Part shown: positions 16,796 through 25,229 of the stretch, in pieces | Position numbering within the stretch: the first letter of the stretch is position 1 | Layout of the letters: every line of letters starts with the position of its first letter | Assembly: GCA_025928345.1 (NCBI GenBank) | Contig: JAICJR010000002.1 | Span: 1 to 55,396 of the forward strand | Reading direction: 5' to 3' | DNA: 55,396 bases | From: Thermoleophilaceae bacterium | GTDB lineage: Bacteria > Actinomycetota > Thermoleophilia > Solirubrobacterales > Thermoleophilaceae | Notes under the pieces: model-generated | What the model saw: the letters and a program-made list of their open reading frames with translations, nothing else | Databases searched by the model: none | Told to the model about the DNA's origin: nothing | Position numbers and translations under genes: made by a program

Positions 16796-17317
16796 GCCTG
16801 TGCGATTGCCGCTCCGATAAGCGCTCCCACCAGCACGTCGCCCGGGTAGTGAACGCCCGTGTGCACACGCGAGTAGGAGACGAGCGCCGCGAGCGCGCGT
16901 ATCGGCACGGCGGCGTGCGGCAGCGTGTGGCCCACGCCGGTGGCGAACGCGAAAGCGGCCGCCGAGTGCCCTGAGGGGAACGAGCTCGAGGCCGGCGTGG
17001 GAACGTGACGGAGCAGGGGCACGCCCGCGCCCTCGCGGTCCGGACGGCGCCTTCTGCCAAGCGGCTTGATGCCCAGGTTCACCACCGTCGCCGTCACGCC
17101 CAGCGAGCCGAGGCCGAGCTCGGCTGCGCGCCTGCCATTGGGTCCGGCGAGGAGAGCGAGCAGCGCGCCCGTGCCGATCCACAGTCGCGAGTAATCCGCG
17201 GCCTGGGAGAGCCGGCTGAGTGCGCGGTCGAGCGCCGGGGTGGGCGTCACGGCGACCGCCGCATACACCGCGGCGTCCACCTGCTGCAGGTCCTCGAGCC
17301 AGCGGGGCCGGCGGCCG

Positions 17318-17575
17318 CTAGTGCTCACGGAAGGCCCTTGTGTCCCGCTCGAGGCGGAGCGCCGCCGCCTCTTCACGGGCCAGGGCGTCCACGTAGACGT
17401 CGTGGGCCCAGTCGCGCTCGGCCGGGTCGCATGCGAGCCACTGCTCCCATGCGCGGCCCACGCGCTTCGCGGCCGTCCGCCACTGCTCGAGGTGCTCGAT
17501 CCAGCCGCCCGCCACCAGAGCTTCAACCGATCGAGTTGGGAGATTGGAGATCGTCACCGCCGCACCTCGCGTCAT
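17318..17575 (-). CDS. Small hypothetical protein in LuxR-PAP2 operon
   Basis: This 85-residue protein (MTRGAAVTISNLPTRSVEALVAGGWIEHLEQWRTAAKRVGRAWEQWLACD...) is supported by context. Its ATG overlaps the TGA of the MalT-type regulator (ATGA), and its end overlaps the GTG of the PAP2 gene. It is Trp- and charge-rich with predicted amphipathic helices and no membrane segment. I recognise no family. Translational coupling suggests it is made together with the regulator and the phosphatase. Confidence 0.65.
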   Translation of the reverse strand: MTRGAAVTISNLPTRSVEALVAGGWIEHLEQWRTAAKRVGRAWEQWLACDPAERDWAHDVYVDALAREEAAALRLERDTRAFREH

Positions 17576-19803
17576 AGTTCCGCCGTGCCAACGCCTGCGT
17601 GCGAAGCCTCGTCGAGCAGGCCGGCCCTGCGCGCCTGCAGCACCGCCTCGCCGCGCGAGGAGGCGTCGAGCTTCCGGTACACCGAGCGCGCGTGCGTCTT
17701 GACGGTGTTCGCGGACACGTAGAGGCGCTCGGCGATCTCGCGCAGGGAGAGGTGGGTGGGGAGGAACTGCAGGATGCGCAGCTCCGCCATCGTGAGGCAC
17801 CACTCCTGGCCGGCTGACGACGCGGTCGAGCGCGCCACCTGGCGCCTGCAAGCTTCGATCCACGCGCGCGCCGCCTGCGCGTCGGGGGCGCGCGCGAGCT
17901 GCGCCGCTGCCTCGTCGAGCAGCGTGCGAGCGTCCGCTGGCGCGCTCATGCGCACCGCGGTCCGCGCGAGCGCGATCCGGCACTCGACCTGGTACCAGGC
18001 GGCGAAGTCCACGAGCTCGGCGAGGAGGCCGGTGGCCGCGCGGGCGTCCGCCTGCGACGCCTCCACCCGGCCGATGTGCGCCTGCACGTCGGCCGAAACC
18101 GCGTAGACGAGAGCGGAGGTGGGATATGCGGCGGTGCCACTGCGCTCGACCTGCGCCTTCGCCCGGCCGGCGAGCGACTCCGCCGCGTACCAGTCCTCCT
18201 CGTCGATCGCGATCAGCGCGAGTTGCGCGAGGCACAGGGCCTGCACGCCCGGGAACCCGGCGGCGGCGCGGCGGGAGCCGTCCTCGAGCACGCGCCGGGC
18301 GCGCTGCCCGTGGCCCGTCAGGTGGAGGGCCGCGCCATGCACCAGCTGGCCGAGCGCGCGCCAGCCGCTGTCCTCCGGCAGGTCGCTGCAGGCAGCTTCG
18401 GCCTGAAGGCCCACGCCTGTCATCCGCTTGTCGGCCACTGCGGCGCGCAGCAGCCCGACGTGCGCCGCCGCCTCACGGTCGTCAGCGTTTCGCAGCGCAC
18501 GCGCCGCCCAGTACTCAACCAGCGCGCCGTCGCCGGCCAGCAGGTTGCTCGCCGCCGCGGTGAGCGCGAGCGATGGGCAGTCGGTGATCTGCTCCTCGCT
18601 GAAGCCTTCGAGCCAGTCGTCGACCTGATGCATGCGGCCGTAGCCGAGCAGTGCCTCGGAGTGCGACCAGAGCAGGTCGCCGGCTCTCGAGACGTCCTCG
18701 GCGGCGATGGCGTGCTCCATCGCGCGCTCGATGTCTCCGTGCGCGCCGTACCAGTCGCCGGCGCGACCGTGGAGCGCTGCCACGAGCTGCGGATCCGAGC
18801 GGCGGAGCTCGGCGCGCAGCGCCTGCGCGAACAGCCGGTTGTAGCGGTACTCGCTGTCGCAGCGGTCGAGGGGGACCAGCATCAGATTCATCCGCGACAA
18901 CGTCTTAAGGAGCTGGGCGGAGCCGGCGCGCTCGAGCAGATGGTCGCAGAGCGGCCCGGACAGCCTGTCGAGCACCGACGTGCGCACGAGGAACGAGAGC
19001 TGCTCGGCCGACAGCGGCGCCAGGAGCCGGTCTGCGATGTAGTCCGCCACGAAACGGTCATCGCCGGCGAAGCGCATGAGCGCCCGCCCGGGGCGCGGCT
19101 CCTCGCGGGCAGCGAGCGCGGCCAGGTAGAGAGCCGCGGGCCAGCCCTCGGTGCGGTGAACCAGCAGCTCGACGGCCCCCGCTTCGGGTTCGAGCGCGTG
19201 GGCGAAGAGCAGCTCGGTCGCCTCCGCCGCTGTCAGCGCCAGGTCGGGGGCGCGAAGCTCAACGAGCATCCCGCCGGCGCGCAGCCCACCGAGTCCGAGC
19301 TGTGGCTCGGTGCGCGACGCGAGCGCGATCTGGCTACCGGGCGGCTGCCGCTCGATCAGCTCGGTGAGGAGCTCCATCGCGCCGGCAGAGCTCACCGCGT
19401 CCGCGCGGTCGATCACGAGCAAGCTGCCTCCCTCGCCTCGCGAGAGCGCGGCCGCGAGAGCGGACATCGAGGTCGCGCGAGGGGTCCCCAGGGCCGCCGC
19501 GATCGCATGCAGCAGCGCGCGTGGGTCGTTGTGAGCATCGGCGAGCTCGAGCCACGCGGCCGGCCGGCGGTCGCGCGCCACCCACTCGGTGAGCAGCACC
19601 GTCTTGCCATAGCCCGCGGGCGCCAGCAGCAGCACGAGCGGGGGCGCCGGGACGCAGCTCAGGCGCTCCACGAGCCGCGGCCGCGAGACGAGAGTTCCGC
19701 CCGGCCGCGAGCGCCGTCGCTCCGCCGGCGGGAACGGCGGGCTCGCCCGCCGCGCGCCGCCGAGGGGGCGCACCGAGCTCTGAACTGCGGGCGGCGGAGC
19801 CAT
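17572..19803 (-). CDS. MalT/LAL-type large LuxR-family regulator
   Basis: The start at MAPPPAVQSSVRPLGG is supported by a -10-like GATGCT 6 nt upstream; the 1,210-residue track ORF is over-extended. The resulting 743 residues contain an N-terminal STAND-type ATPase (Walker A LLAPAGYGKTVLLTEWV near residue 60, Walker B-like SLLVIDRADAV). A helical TPR-like region follows (residues about 300-650), and a C-terminal LuxR HTH (LTMAELRILQFLPTHLSLREIAERLYVSANTVKTHARSVYRKL) ends the protein. These regulators act as ATP-dependent, ligand-gated activators. It leads a three-gene operon with an 85-residue protein and a PAP2 phosphatase. Confidence 0.92.
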   Translation of the reverse strand: MAPPPAVQSSVRPLGGARRASPPFPPAERRRSRPGGTLVSRPRLVERLSCVPAPPLVLLLAPAGYGKTVLLTEWVARDRRPAAWLELADAHNDPRALLHAIAAALGTPRATSMSALAAALSRGEGGSLLVIDRADAVSSAGAMELLTELIERQPPGSQIALASRTEPQLGLGGLRAGGMLVELRAPDLALTAAEATELLFAHALEPEAGAVELLVHRTEGWPAALYLAALAAREEPRPGRALMRFAGDDRFVADYIADRLLAPLSAEQLSFLVRTSVLDRLSGPLCDHLLERAGSAQLLKTLSRMNLMLVPLDRCDSEYRYNRLFAQALRAELRRSDPQLVAALHGRAGDWYGAHGDIERAMEHAIAAEDVSRAGDLLWSHSEALLGYGRMHQVDDWLEGFSEEQITDCPSLALTAAASNLLAGDGALVEYWAARALRNADDREAAAHVGLLRAAVADKRMTGVGLQAEAACSDLPEDSGWRALGQLVHGAALHLTGHGQRARRVLEDGSRRAAAGFPGVQALCLAQLALIAIDEEDWYAAESLAGRAKAQVERSGTAAYPTSALVYAVSADVQAHIGRVEASQADARAATGLLAELVDFAAWYQVECRIALARTAVRMSAPADARTLLDEAAAQLARAPDAQAARAWIEACRRQVARSTASSAGQEWCLTMAELRILQFLPTHLSLREIAERLYVSANTVKTHARSVYRKLDASSRGEAVLQARRAGLLDEASHAGVGTAEL

Positions 19804-19809
19804 GTGCAG

Positions 19810-19815
19810 AGCATC
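19810..19815 (-). promoter_or_regulatory. Leaderless -10 box of LAL regulator
   Basis: GATGCT (minus strand) lies 6 nt before the ATG at 19803, the same hexamer and spacing as in the leaderless CPA1 antiporter promoter, but no class 1 element is found at the expected distance. The remaining spacer up to 20043 holds nothing else I can name. Confidence 0.45.
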
Positions 19816-20043
19816 CCGGTGCGCGGGCGGGGGGCCAAGGGCGCTCGCCTGCGGGTTCCGGTAGGCGGACACCACCTGCCCCCTGACTGCGTCCATGCCT
19901 GGGCCGTTCGGGGGCAAATCTACGTGCACGCACCCTTGCGGCAGCTTCGCCCCTTTGGTGAGACTCGCATTTCGCATCGCCACCGACCCGGTAGGAGCGT
20001 TCCGGTAGCAGCAACGTACGCGAGCCCAGCCTCGAGCGGCGGG

Positions 20044-23040
20044 TTGAATCGAGAGAGCCCGCGGTTTTCTCCTGCCGTCACCGCCCTGATCGCGCTCGCC
20101 GCCGGCGGGCTGTCGGGGGCGGGGCTCGTGCTCTCCCTCGCGGCGCCGCCCGGTGGCGATCGCGTGCTGGTGGGCATCCTCCACGTGCTCCTGATCGCGA
20201 CGCCGGTGGCGGTCGGGCTGTACGCGCTCCGGCGCGATCCGGAGAGCCGCTTCGCCAAGGTGCTCGTGGCGGCGGGCTTCCTGTGGGCGCCGAGCCTGCT
20301 GGCCGCCGCCCAGAACAGCGTTCCCTACAGCATCGGCCGCGTGGCGAGCTGGTTCGTGCTGCTCAGCCTCGTTGCGGTCGTTCTGATGTTCCCGTCTGGA
20401 CGGTTGTCCGGGCGAGTCGACCGCGCACTCGTCGTCGCCGCCGTTGCGCTGATCGGGACGCTGTACCTGCCGGTGGCGCTGCTCACGTCCCACTATCCGG
20501 TGCCGAGCCCGTTCAGTCCGTGCCGGCACGCCTGCCCCCCGAACGCCTTCATGGTCGTCGACACCGAGCCGGGCGTGGTCGGCAGCGTGATCACCCCGCT
20601 GCGCGAGGTTCTGTCGGTCGCTCTGTTCTTTGCCACGGCGATCGTGCTGGCCGTGAAGGTGGCGCGCGCATCCCGGCTCATGCGCCGCACGCTCACGCCG
20701 GTGCTCGCTGGGGCCATGTTCGCCCTTGTTGCAAGCGGGGCCTTCCTGATCGCGCGCCGCGCGGACCCCGGGGCGCCCATAGCCCGGACGCTGGGCTATG
20801 TGGCGGTGTTCGCCACCCCGGCGGTGGTGGCCGGCCTCGTGGTTGGCCTGCTGCGCTGGCGAGCGCTTGCCACGACCGCCCTCCAGAAGCTCACGCGGGA
20901 GTTCGACCGCGCGTCCAGCGGCGTCCGCGTGCGGGAGCTGCTCGCTGACGCGGTGGGGGACCCCTCGCTCGATATCGCCTACTGGACCGGAGATCCGGGG
21001 CGCTGGGTGAACGCGGCAGGGACCCCCTTGATGCTCCCGGTGGACGACCCCACGCGGGCCACGACGGAGATCGCCTCGAACGGACGCGTGGTGGCCACGC
21101 TGATACACGACGCGGCCCTGGTCGGCGAGCCGAACGTGCGTGAGGTGGCCGGGGGATTCGCGCTGATGGCCCTCGAGAACCTTCGCCTCGACGCGGAGCT
21201 TCACTCCTCACTGCGCGAGCTCAGCGAGTCCCGCGCCCGGATCCTGTCCGCGATCGACCTCGAGCGAGAGCGAATCGAGCGCGACCTCCACGACGGCGCG
21301 CAGCAGCGGCTCGTCGCGCTGCGGGTTGGGCTCGAGGTGGCGGCCGAGACGCTCGAGCAGAACCCAGAGTCAACGCGCGAGCTGCTCGAGAAGCTCGGCG
21401 CGGACGTGCAGGGCACGCTCAACGAGCTGCGCGCCCTCGCGCGCGGCGTGTATCCGCCGCTGCTTGCCGACCACGGCATCGGCGAGGCGCTCCGCATGGC
21501 GGCGCGGACGAGCATGCTGCCCACCACGGTCAGGTCGAAGGGAGTGGGCCGCTACTCGCAGCAGATCGAGAGCGCCGTGTACTTCTGCTGCCTCGAGGGG
21601 CTCCAGAATGCCGCCAAGCACTCCGGCGCTGACTCCGCCGAGATCCACCTCTGGGAGGACGAGGAGCTCCGCTTCGAGGTCCGCGACCACGGGGGCGGGT
21701 TCGCGGCACGCCGGACGCGCGGAATGGGGCTCGACCACATGCGCGACCGGATCGCCTCGCTCGGGGGGCGGCTCACGATCACATCGGTGCCCGGGGAGGG
21801 CACGGTGGTCGCCGGAAGCGTGCCGGTGGGACTGGCCCAGCTCACGCCGGATGCCGAGATGCTGCTCCAGCGCGCCACCGACGCGCTCGAGACCTGCTTC
21901 GCGATCTACAGGGGCGCGCGCGATTCGAGCGGCGCGATCATCGACTTCACGGTCGAGCACATCAACGACGCCGCATGCCGCGACCTGGATCGCACGCGTG
22001 AGTCGCAGCTCGGCAGGACGCTCGGGTACCTCGACCCCGACTACCTCGGGTCCGAGCTGTTCACGTGGCATCGCCACGCGCTCGAGTCGGACGGCCCTTC
22101 CTCGCTCGACGAGGTGTTCTACGAGCGAAGCGCCGAGGGCCGGCAGCTGCGAAAGGCATACGAAGTGCGGGCCGTGCCGCTCGACGGCGCGCGCCTTGCG
22201 GTGACCTGGCGCGAAATCACCGAGCGCAAGCGCAAGGAGGATGAGCTGCTGCTCGAGGCCGCGGTGCTCGACCGCGCGGCCGGCGGGGTTTGCCTCGTGC
22301 GCGTGTCCGACGGCGTGATCGTGTTCGCAAACCCGCGCTTCGCGGACATCTACGGCTACGAGCCGGGTGACCTCGACGGCCGGCACGTGTCAATCCTGAA
22401 CTGGGACGACGAGCCCGGAGAGCCGAGTTCCATGGCGGGCGAGATACTCGGTGCGCTCGACGGGCGGGGGGAGGTGAGCTACCAGGCGCGCTACCGCCGC
22501 AAGGACGGCCGCGCCGTCTGGTCCGAAGCCCACGCCACCGCCTTCGAGCACCCCACGCACGGCGAGGTCTGGGTGATCGTGCACCAGGATGTGACCGCGC
22601 GCCGGGCAGCCGAATCCGCGCTTCGGCTCTGGAGGGAGCGCGTGCGCGAGACCGTCCGGGCGGCCCCGCTCGTCCTCTATACAACCGACGCCGAGCTGCG
22701 CTGCACCTGGCTGTTCGACGGGGACTCCGGCCTCGACGGCGACGACGCGGTGGTGGGGCTCACCAACGAGGAGATCTTCGGGGCGGCCATGGGCGCCAAG
22801 CTGATGAGGATCAACGCGCGAGCGCTTACGGGCGTGGCCACGCGTGCGCAGCTCGACCTCGATATCGAGGACGGCCCGTGTCGCTTCGACGTCGCGGTGG
22901 CGCCGGTGAGCGACGATCGCAATCGCATCGTGGGCGTGGCGGGCAGCATCCATGAGATCGCCGCCGGCGAGCGGCTCGCCGATCCGGCGCGCGACTGGGC
23001 CCGCCCCAGAAGGTTCGCCCGAGCTGTCCGTAATGGCTAG
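20044..23040 (+). CDS. Membrane histidine kinase with three C-terminal PAS-like domains
   Basis: The frame is open from 18076, antisense to the LAL gene; the first plausible start is TTG at 20044 (LNRESPRFSPAV), giving 998 residues. About eight membrane helices (residues 10-285) are followed by a degenerate GAF-like segment. HisKA_3 comes next (ERIERDLHDGAQQRLVALRVGLE, His near 415), then HATPase_c (CCLEGLQNAAKHSG, VRDHGGGF, RGMGLDHMRDRIASLGG, to about 595). Unusually, three PAS-like domains follow the catalytic core (about 605-720, 735-860, 865-985), including RFADIYGYEPGDLDGRHVSIL and VWVIVHQDVTARRAAE. The single-domain regulator at 23158 is the probable partner. Confidence 0.85.
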   Translation: MNRESPRFSPAVTALIALAAGGLSGAGLVLSLAAPPGGDRVLVGILHVLLIATPVAVGLYALRRDPESRFAKVLVAAGFLWAPSLLAAAQNSVPYSIGRVASWFVLLSLVAVVLMFPSGRLSGRVDRALVVAAVALIGTLYLPVALLTSHYPVPSPFSPCRHACPPNAFMVVDTEPGVVGSVITPLREVLSVALFFATAIVLAVKVARASRLMRRTLTPVLAGAMFALVASGAFLIARRADPGAPIARTLGYVAVFATPAVVAGLVVGLLRWRALATTALQKLTREFDRASSGVRVRELLADAVGDPSLDIAYWTGDPGRWVNAAGTPLMLPVDDPTRATTEIASNGRVVATLIHDAALVGEPNVREVAGGFALMALENLRLDAELHSSLRELSESRARILSAIDLERERIERDLHDGAQQRLVALRVGLEVAAETLEQNPESTRELLEKLGADVQGTLNELRALARGVYPPLLADHGIGEALRMAARTSMLPTTVRSKGVGRYSQQIESAVYFCCLEGLQNAAKHSGADSAEIHLWEDEELRFEVRDHGGGFAARRTRGMGLDHMRDRIASLGGRLTITSVPGEGTVVAGSVPVGLAQLTPDAEMLLQRATDALETCFAIYRGARDSSGAIIDFTVEHINDAACRDLDRTRESQLGRTLGYLDPDYLGSELFTWHRHALESDGPSSLDEVFYERSAEGRQLRKAYEVRAVPLDGARLAVTWREITERKRKEDELLLEAAVLDRAAGGVCLVRVSDGVIVFANPRFADIYGYEPGDLDGRHVSILNWDDEPGEPSSMAGEILGALDGRGEVSYQARYRRKDGRAVWSEAHATAFEHPTHGEVWVIVHQDVTARRAAESALRLWRERVRETVRAAPLVLYTTDAELRCTWLFDGDSGLDGDDAVVGLTNEEIFGAAMGAKLMRINARALTGVATRAQLDLDIEDGPCRFDVAVAPVSDDRNRIVGVAGSIHEIAAGERLADPARDWARPRRFARAVRNG

Positions 23041-23157
23041 CGCGGCGCTTCGGGGGGCTGACCGCCCCTATCGACGCCTGGGAGCATCCTCGCGCTGCTC
23101 GCCCCCAGCTGAGATAGTCGTTCTCGTACCCGGCAGGAGAGCCACTCGGCGCGGACG

Positions 23158-23583
23158 ATGAAGGCCACAGGCGCGGAAAAAACCGCCGCCGGCGCGCAGC
23201 GCCAGGCCTCGCAGGTGAGGACACTGATCGTCGACGACCAAGAGCCCTTCCTGGACGCGCTGCGCCGGCTCATCGCGGCGGTGCCCGGGTTCGTGGTGGC
23301 GGGCGAGGCAACCAGCGGCGAGGAAGCGCTCGCGATGGTCGACGACCTGTCGCCGCAGCTCGTGCTGATGGACGTCCGCATGCCCGGGATGGGCGGCGTG
23401 CAGGCGGCCCGCAGCCTTGCTGAGCGCCACCCCGCGATCATGGTCGTGCTGATCTCCGTGCACGGCAAGGAGGAGCTGCCGGACGCGCTCGTGGACGGCG
23501 AGGGGCCGGCCACGTTCGTCCACAAGCAGAACTTGCGCCCACGAATGCTCCGTGAGCTGTGGGCGCAGCGCAGGAGCGGATAG
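23158..23583 (+). CDS. Single-domain response regulator
   Basis: This 141-residue protein has an N-terminal extension of about 20 residues and one receiver domain: acidic pair LIVDDQEPF, phosphoacceptor Asp in LVLMDVRMPGMGG, Thr/Ser in VVLISVHGK, and Lys in ATFVHKQNL. There is no output domain; the protein ends just after the last helix. It lies 117 nt after the PAS-rich kinase on the same strand and probably works as its stand-alone phosphoryl carrier, CheY-like or in a phosphorelay. A possible -10, GATAGT, is at 23113-23118. Confidence 0.9.
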   Translation: MKATGAEKTAAGAQRQASQVRTLIVDDQEPFLDALRRLIAAVPGFVVAGEATSGEEALAMVDDLSPQLVLMDVRMPGMGGVQAARSLAERHPAIMVVLISVHGKEELPDALVDGEGPATFVHKQNLRPRMLRELWAQRRSG

Positions 23584-23603
23584 CCCTTCCACACGGCGTC
23601 CGT

Positions 23604-23643
23604 CGTGCCCGCGCACGCCGCGATGTGGTGCCCGCCCCATTGC
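23604..23643 (+). promoter_or_regulatory. Class 2 promoter, HD-domain gene (degenerate palindrome)
   Basis: CGTGCCCGCGCA (23604-23615) occupies the palindrome position and GCCCCATTGC (to 23643) the -10 position, with spacing identical to 5911 and 25154. Only the first half-site is well kept. Confidence 0.5.
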
Positions 23644-23693
23644 TCCGCGTGTGCGCCACGCGCAGACTTCGTTGTGGTCATGAGGAGGACTCG

Positions 23694-24155
23694 ATGAACG
23701 CCGCAGCGGCTCGCGCCGTGGCCCTGACGGCACACGCCGGTCAGACCACCCCGCAGGGCGAGTCGCTCGTACGACACCTCGAGCGGGTGGCCGCGCGCGT
23801 GGGCTCCGCGGCGCGGGCCACCGCCTGGCTGCACGAGCTCGGGGAGTGCGGGCGCGAGTGCGTGCACGAGCTGCTCGCCTGCGGCATCACCCCGGTGGAG
23901 CTGACGGCGCTCGAGCTTCTGACGCTCGCGGAGGGCGAGGACTATGGCCTCTACGTGCGGCGGATCGCACGGGCGACCGGTCCCTCGGGCGAGCTGGCGC
24001 GCACGGTGAAGCTGGCCGAGCTCTCGGACCACCTCGAGCACCTGCCGGCCTCCTCGCCCGTGGCCCGCCGCTACCAGCAGGCCCGCGAGCAGATCGAGCG
24101 CGGGCAGCGGCGCACCCGGCGGCGGGTGCGCGAGCTGCGCATCGCAGCGGCCTGA
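23694..24155 (+). CDS. HD-domain protein related to RelA/SpoT hydrolase domains
   Basis: The ATG at 23694 follows GAGGAGG. This 153-residue protein aligns with the (p)ppGpp hydrolase HD domain: ALTAHAGQTTPQGESLVRHLERVA matches the first His region, WLHELGECGRE the HD region, and LARTVKLAELSDHLEHL the KxxD region. The HD pair reads HE, the following ED reads EC, and the last metal-binding Asp reads Glu (KLAEL). So metal chemistry may be altered or lost. The C-terminus is very basic (GQRRTRRRVRELR), which could bind nucleic acid. It is driven by a class 2 promoter. A small alarmone hydrolase role is possible but unproven. Confidence 0.75.
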   Translation: MNAAAARAVALTAHAGQTTPQGESLVRHLERVAARVGSAARATAWLHELGECGRECVHELLACGITPVELTALELLTLAEGEDYGLYVRRIARATGPSGELARTVKLAELSDHLEHLPASSPVARRYQQAREQIERGQRRTRRRVRELRIAAA

Positions 24156-24157
24156 CG

Positions 24158-24595
24158 CTACACGCCGGCGGAGCGCACGACGACGGTGTCCGCCAGCCAG
24201 TCGGCGAACCCGCGGCGCCGGTCATTCAGCAGGATCGGCACGAAGCCGGCGAACAGCGGCAGGGCGGCGAGCACGAGGCCCGCGACGCGCACCACGGCGC
24301 GGCGCGGCCTGAGGCGCGCGCCACCGCAGCGCGTCACGCGGATCTGCATCACCCGCTCGCCCGGAGTCTGGCCCGTGGTGGCCCAGAAGGTGGCGAAGTA
24401 GCCGATCGCCCACGCGAAGAACAGGGCTCCGGCAGCGGCCACGATCACGGTGCGCACGTCGTCGCCGAGCGGGAACAGTGAGAGCACGAGGGCGGCCGCC
24501 GCGGCCACCACCGCTGCCACGGCGTTCAGGATCGCTGCGTCCACCACGAACGCCACCGTTCGCGTGACGAGGCCGACGTAGGCCACCGGCTTCAC
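24158..24595 (-). CDS. RDD family membrane protein
   Basis: This 145-residue protein starts at GTG (VKPVAYVGLVTRTVAFVVDAAILN). The RDD signature residues are seen in RTVAFVVDAAI, FFAWAIGYFATFWATTGQTPGERVMQIRV and PILLNDRRRGFADWLADTVVV, with four hydrophobic helices. RDD proteins have been linked to Na+/H+ transport in some bacteria, but most are uncharacterised. The GTG overlaps the TGA of the upstream gene (GTGA), so the pair is translationally coupled. It converges on the HD gene with a 2-nt gap. Confidence 0.9.
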   Translation of the reverse strand: MKPVAYVGLVTRTVAFVVDAAILNAVAAVVAAAAALVLSLFPLGDDVRTVIVAAAGALFFAWAIGYFATFWATTGQTPGERVMQIRVTRCGGARLRPRRAVVRVAGLVLAALPLFAGFVPILLNDRRRGFADWLADTVVVRSAGV

Positions 24596-25086
24596 GGCCC
24601 GGCACCGTCCGCGGTCGCCGGCTCAGGCCTGCGCCTGCGCCGGCGACGCCGCAGCAGGCCGCGCACAGCCACCTCGAGCCGGTCGTCGGCGTCCAGCGTG
24701 CGCTCGCGCACGGCGCCCGCGAACTGGTCGGCGAAGCCCACGCCCTGGCGGCCGATGGCGTCCGTGACGGTGGGGCTGCGGGCGATCGTGTCTATCAGTA
24801 GCCACAGATCCTCGCTCTCGAGCAGCCGCGCCACCGCCTCGTCGAACAACGGTCCCTGGATCACGCGTGCCACGAGTCGCTCGGCGGCGGGACTGTCGAG
24901 CACCCGGTCCGCGAGCTCCTCCAGGAACTCTGACCGCAGCAGTGCGTCCGCGGCGGCCAGCCCGCTCCGGCTGGCGATGTCCGCGGCGCGGCTCGTCGCG
25001 CCGGCGGCGGCACGTCCGGCAGCCTCCGACGGGGCGCTGAGGGCCAGGCGCCCGAAGCTTCTCAAGATGTGCTCCGGCGAGCTCAC
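24592..25086 (-). CDS. Hypothetical helical protein coupled to RDD gene
   Basis: The start is GTG at 25086 (VSSPEHILRSFGRLALSAP), giving 164 residues; the track ORF starts further upstream. The protein is helical and acidic with repeated ESEDLWLLIDTIARSPTVTDAIGRQ-type segments that suggest short helical repeats (FLEELADRVLDSPAAERLVARVIQGPLFDEAVARLLES). It ends in an Arg-rich stretch (RRRRRRRR). I recognise no catalytic motif. Coupling to the RDD gene (GTGA overlap) suggests that the two proteins work together at the membrane. Confidence 0.65.
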   Translation of the reverse strand: MSSPEHILRSFGRLALSAPSEAAGRAAAGATSRAADIASRSGLAAADALLRSEFLEELADRVLDSPAAERLVARVIQGPLFDEAVARLLESEDLWLLIDTIARSPTVTDAIGRQGVGFADQFAGAVRERTLDADDRLEVAVRGLLRRRRRRRRPEPATADGAGP

Positions 25087-25153
25087 GCGATCCTCGCCGC
25101 CATGCTCGCAACCGTGGAGAGCGAGCGCGAGGGTGGAGGCATGCACGCGATTT

Positions 25154-25193
25154 GGTGCGCGCACCCCTCATGGAGGCAGGCGAGCCACATTGC
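25154..25193 (+). promoter_or_regulatory. Class 2 promoter, DUF2252 operon
   Basis: The perfect palindrome GGTGCGCGCACC (25154-25165) is followed by GGCAGGCGAGCCACATTGCC, with CATTGC at 25188-25193. It matches the 5911 site almost base for base in the downstream 20 nt, which is striking for two unrelated genes 19 kb apart. Confidence 0.72.
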
Positions 25194-25229
25194 CCGGCGA
25201 GCTCGCCGCTGACAAGCTCGGCAGCGCCG

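Noticed and set aside
18076-20043. N-terminal 656-residue extension of the PAS-rich kinase ORF
   Set aside because: It is antisense to the MalT-type regulator and lacks domain signal. The membrane sensor begins just after 20044.
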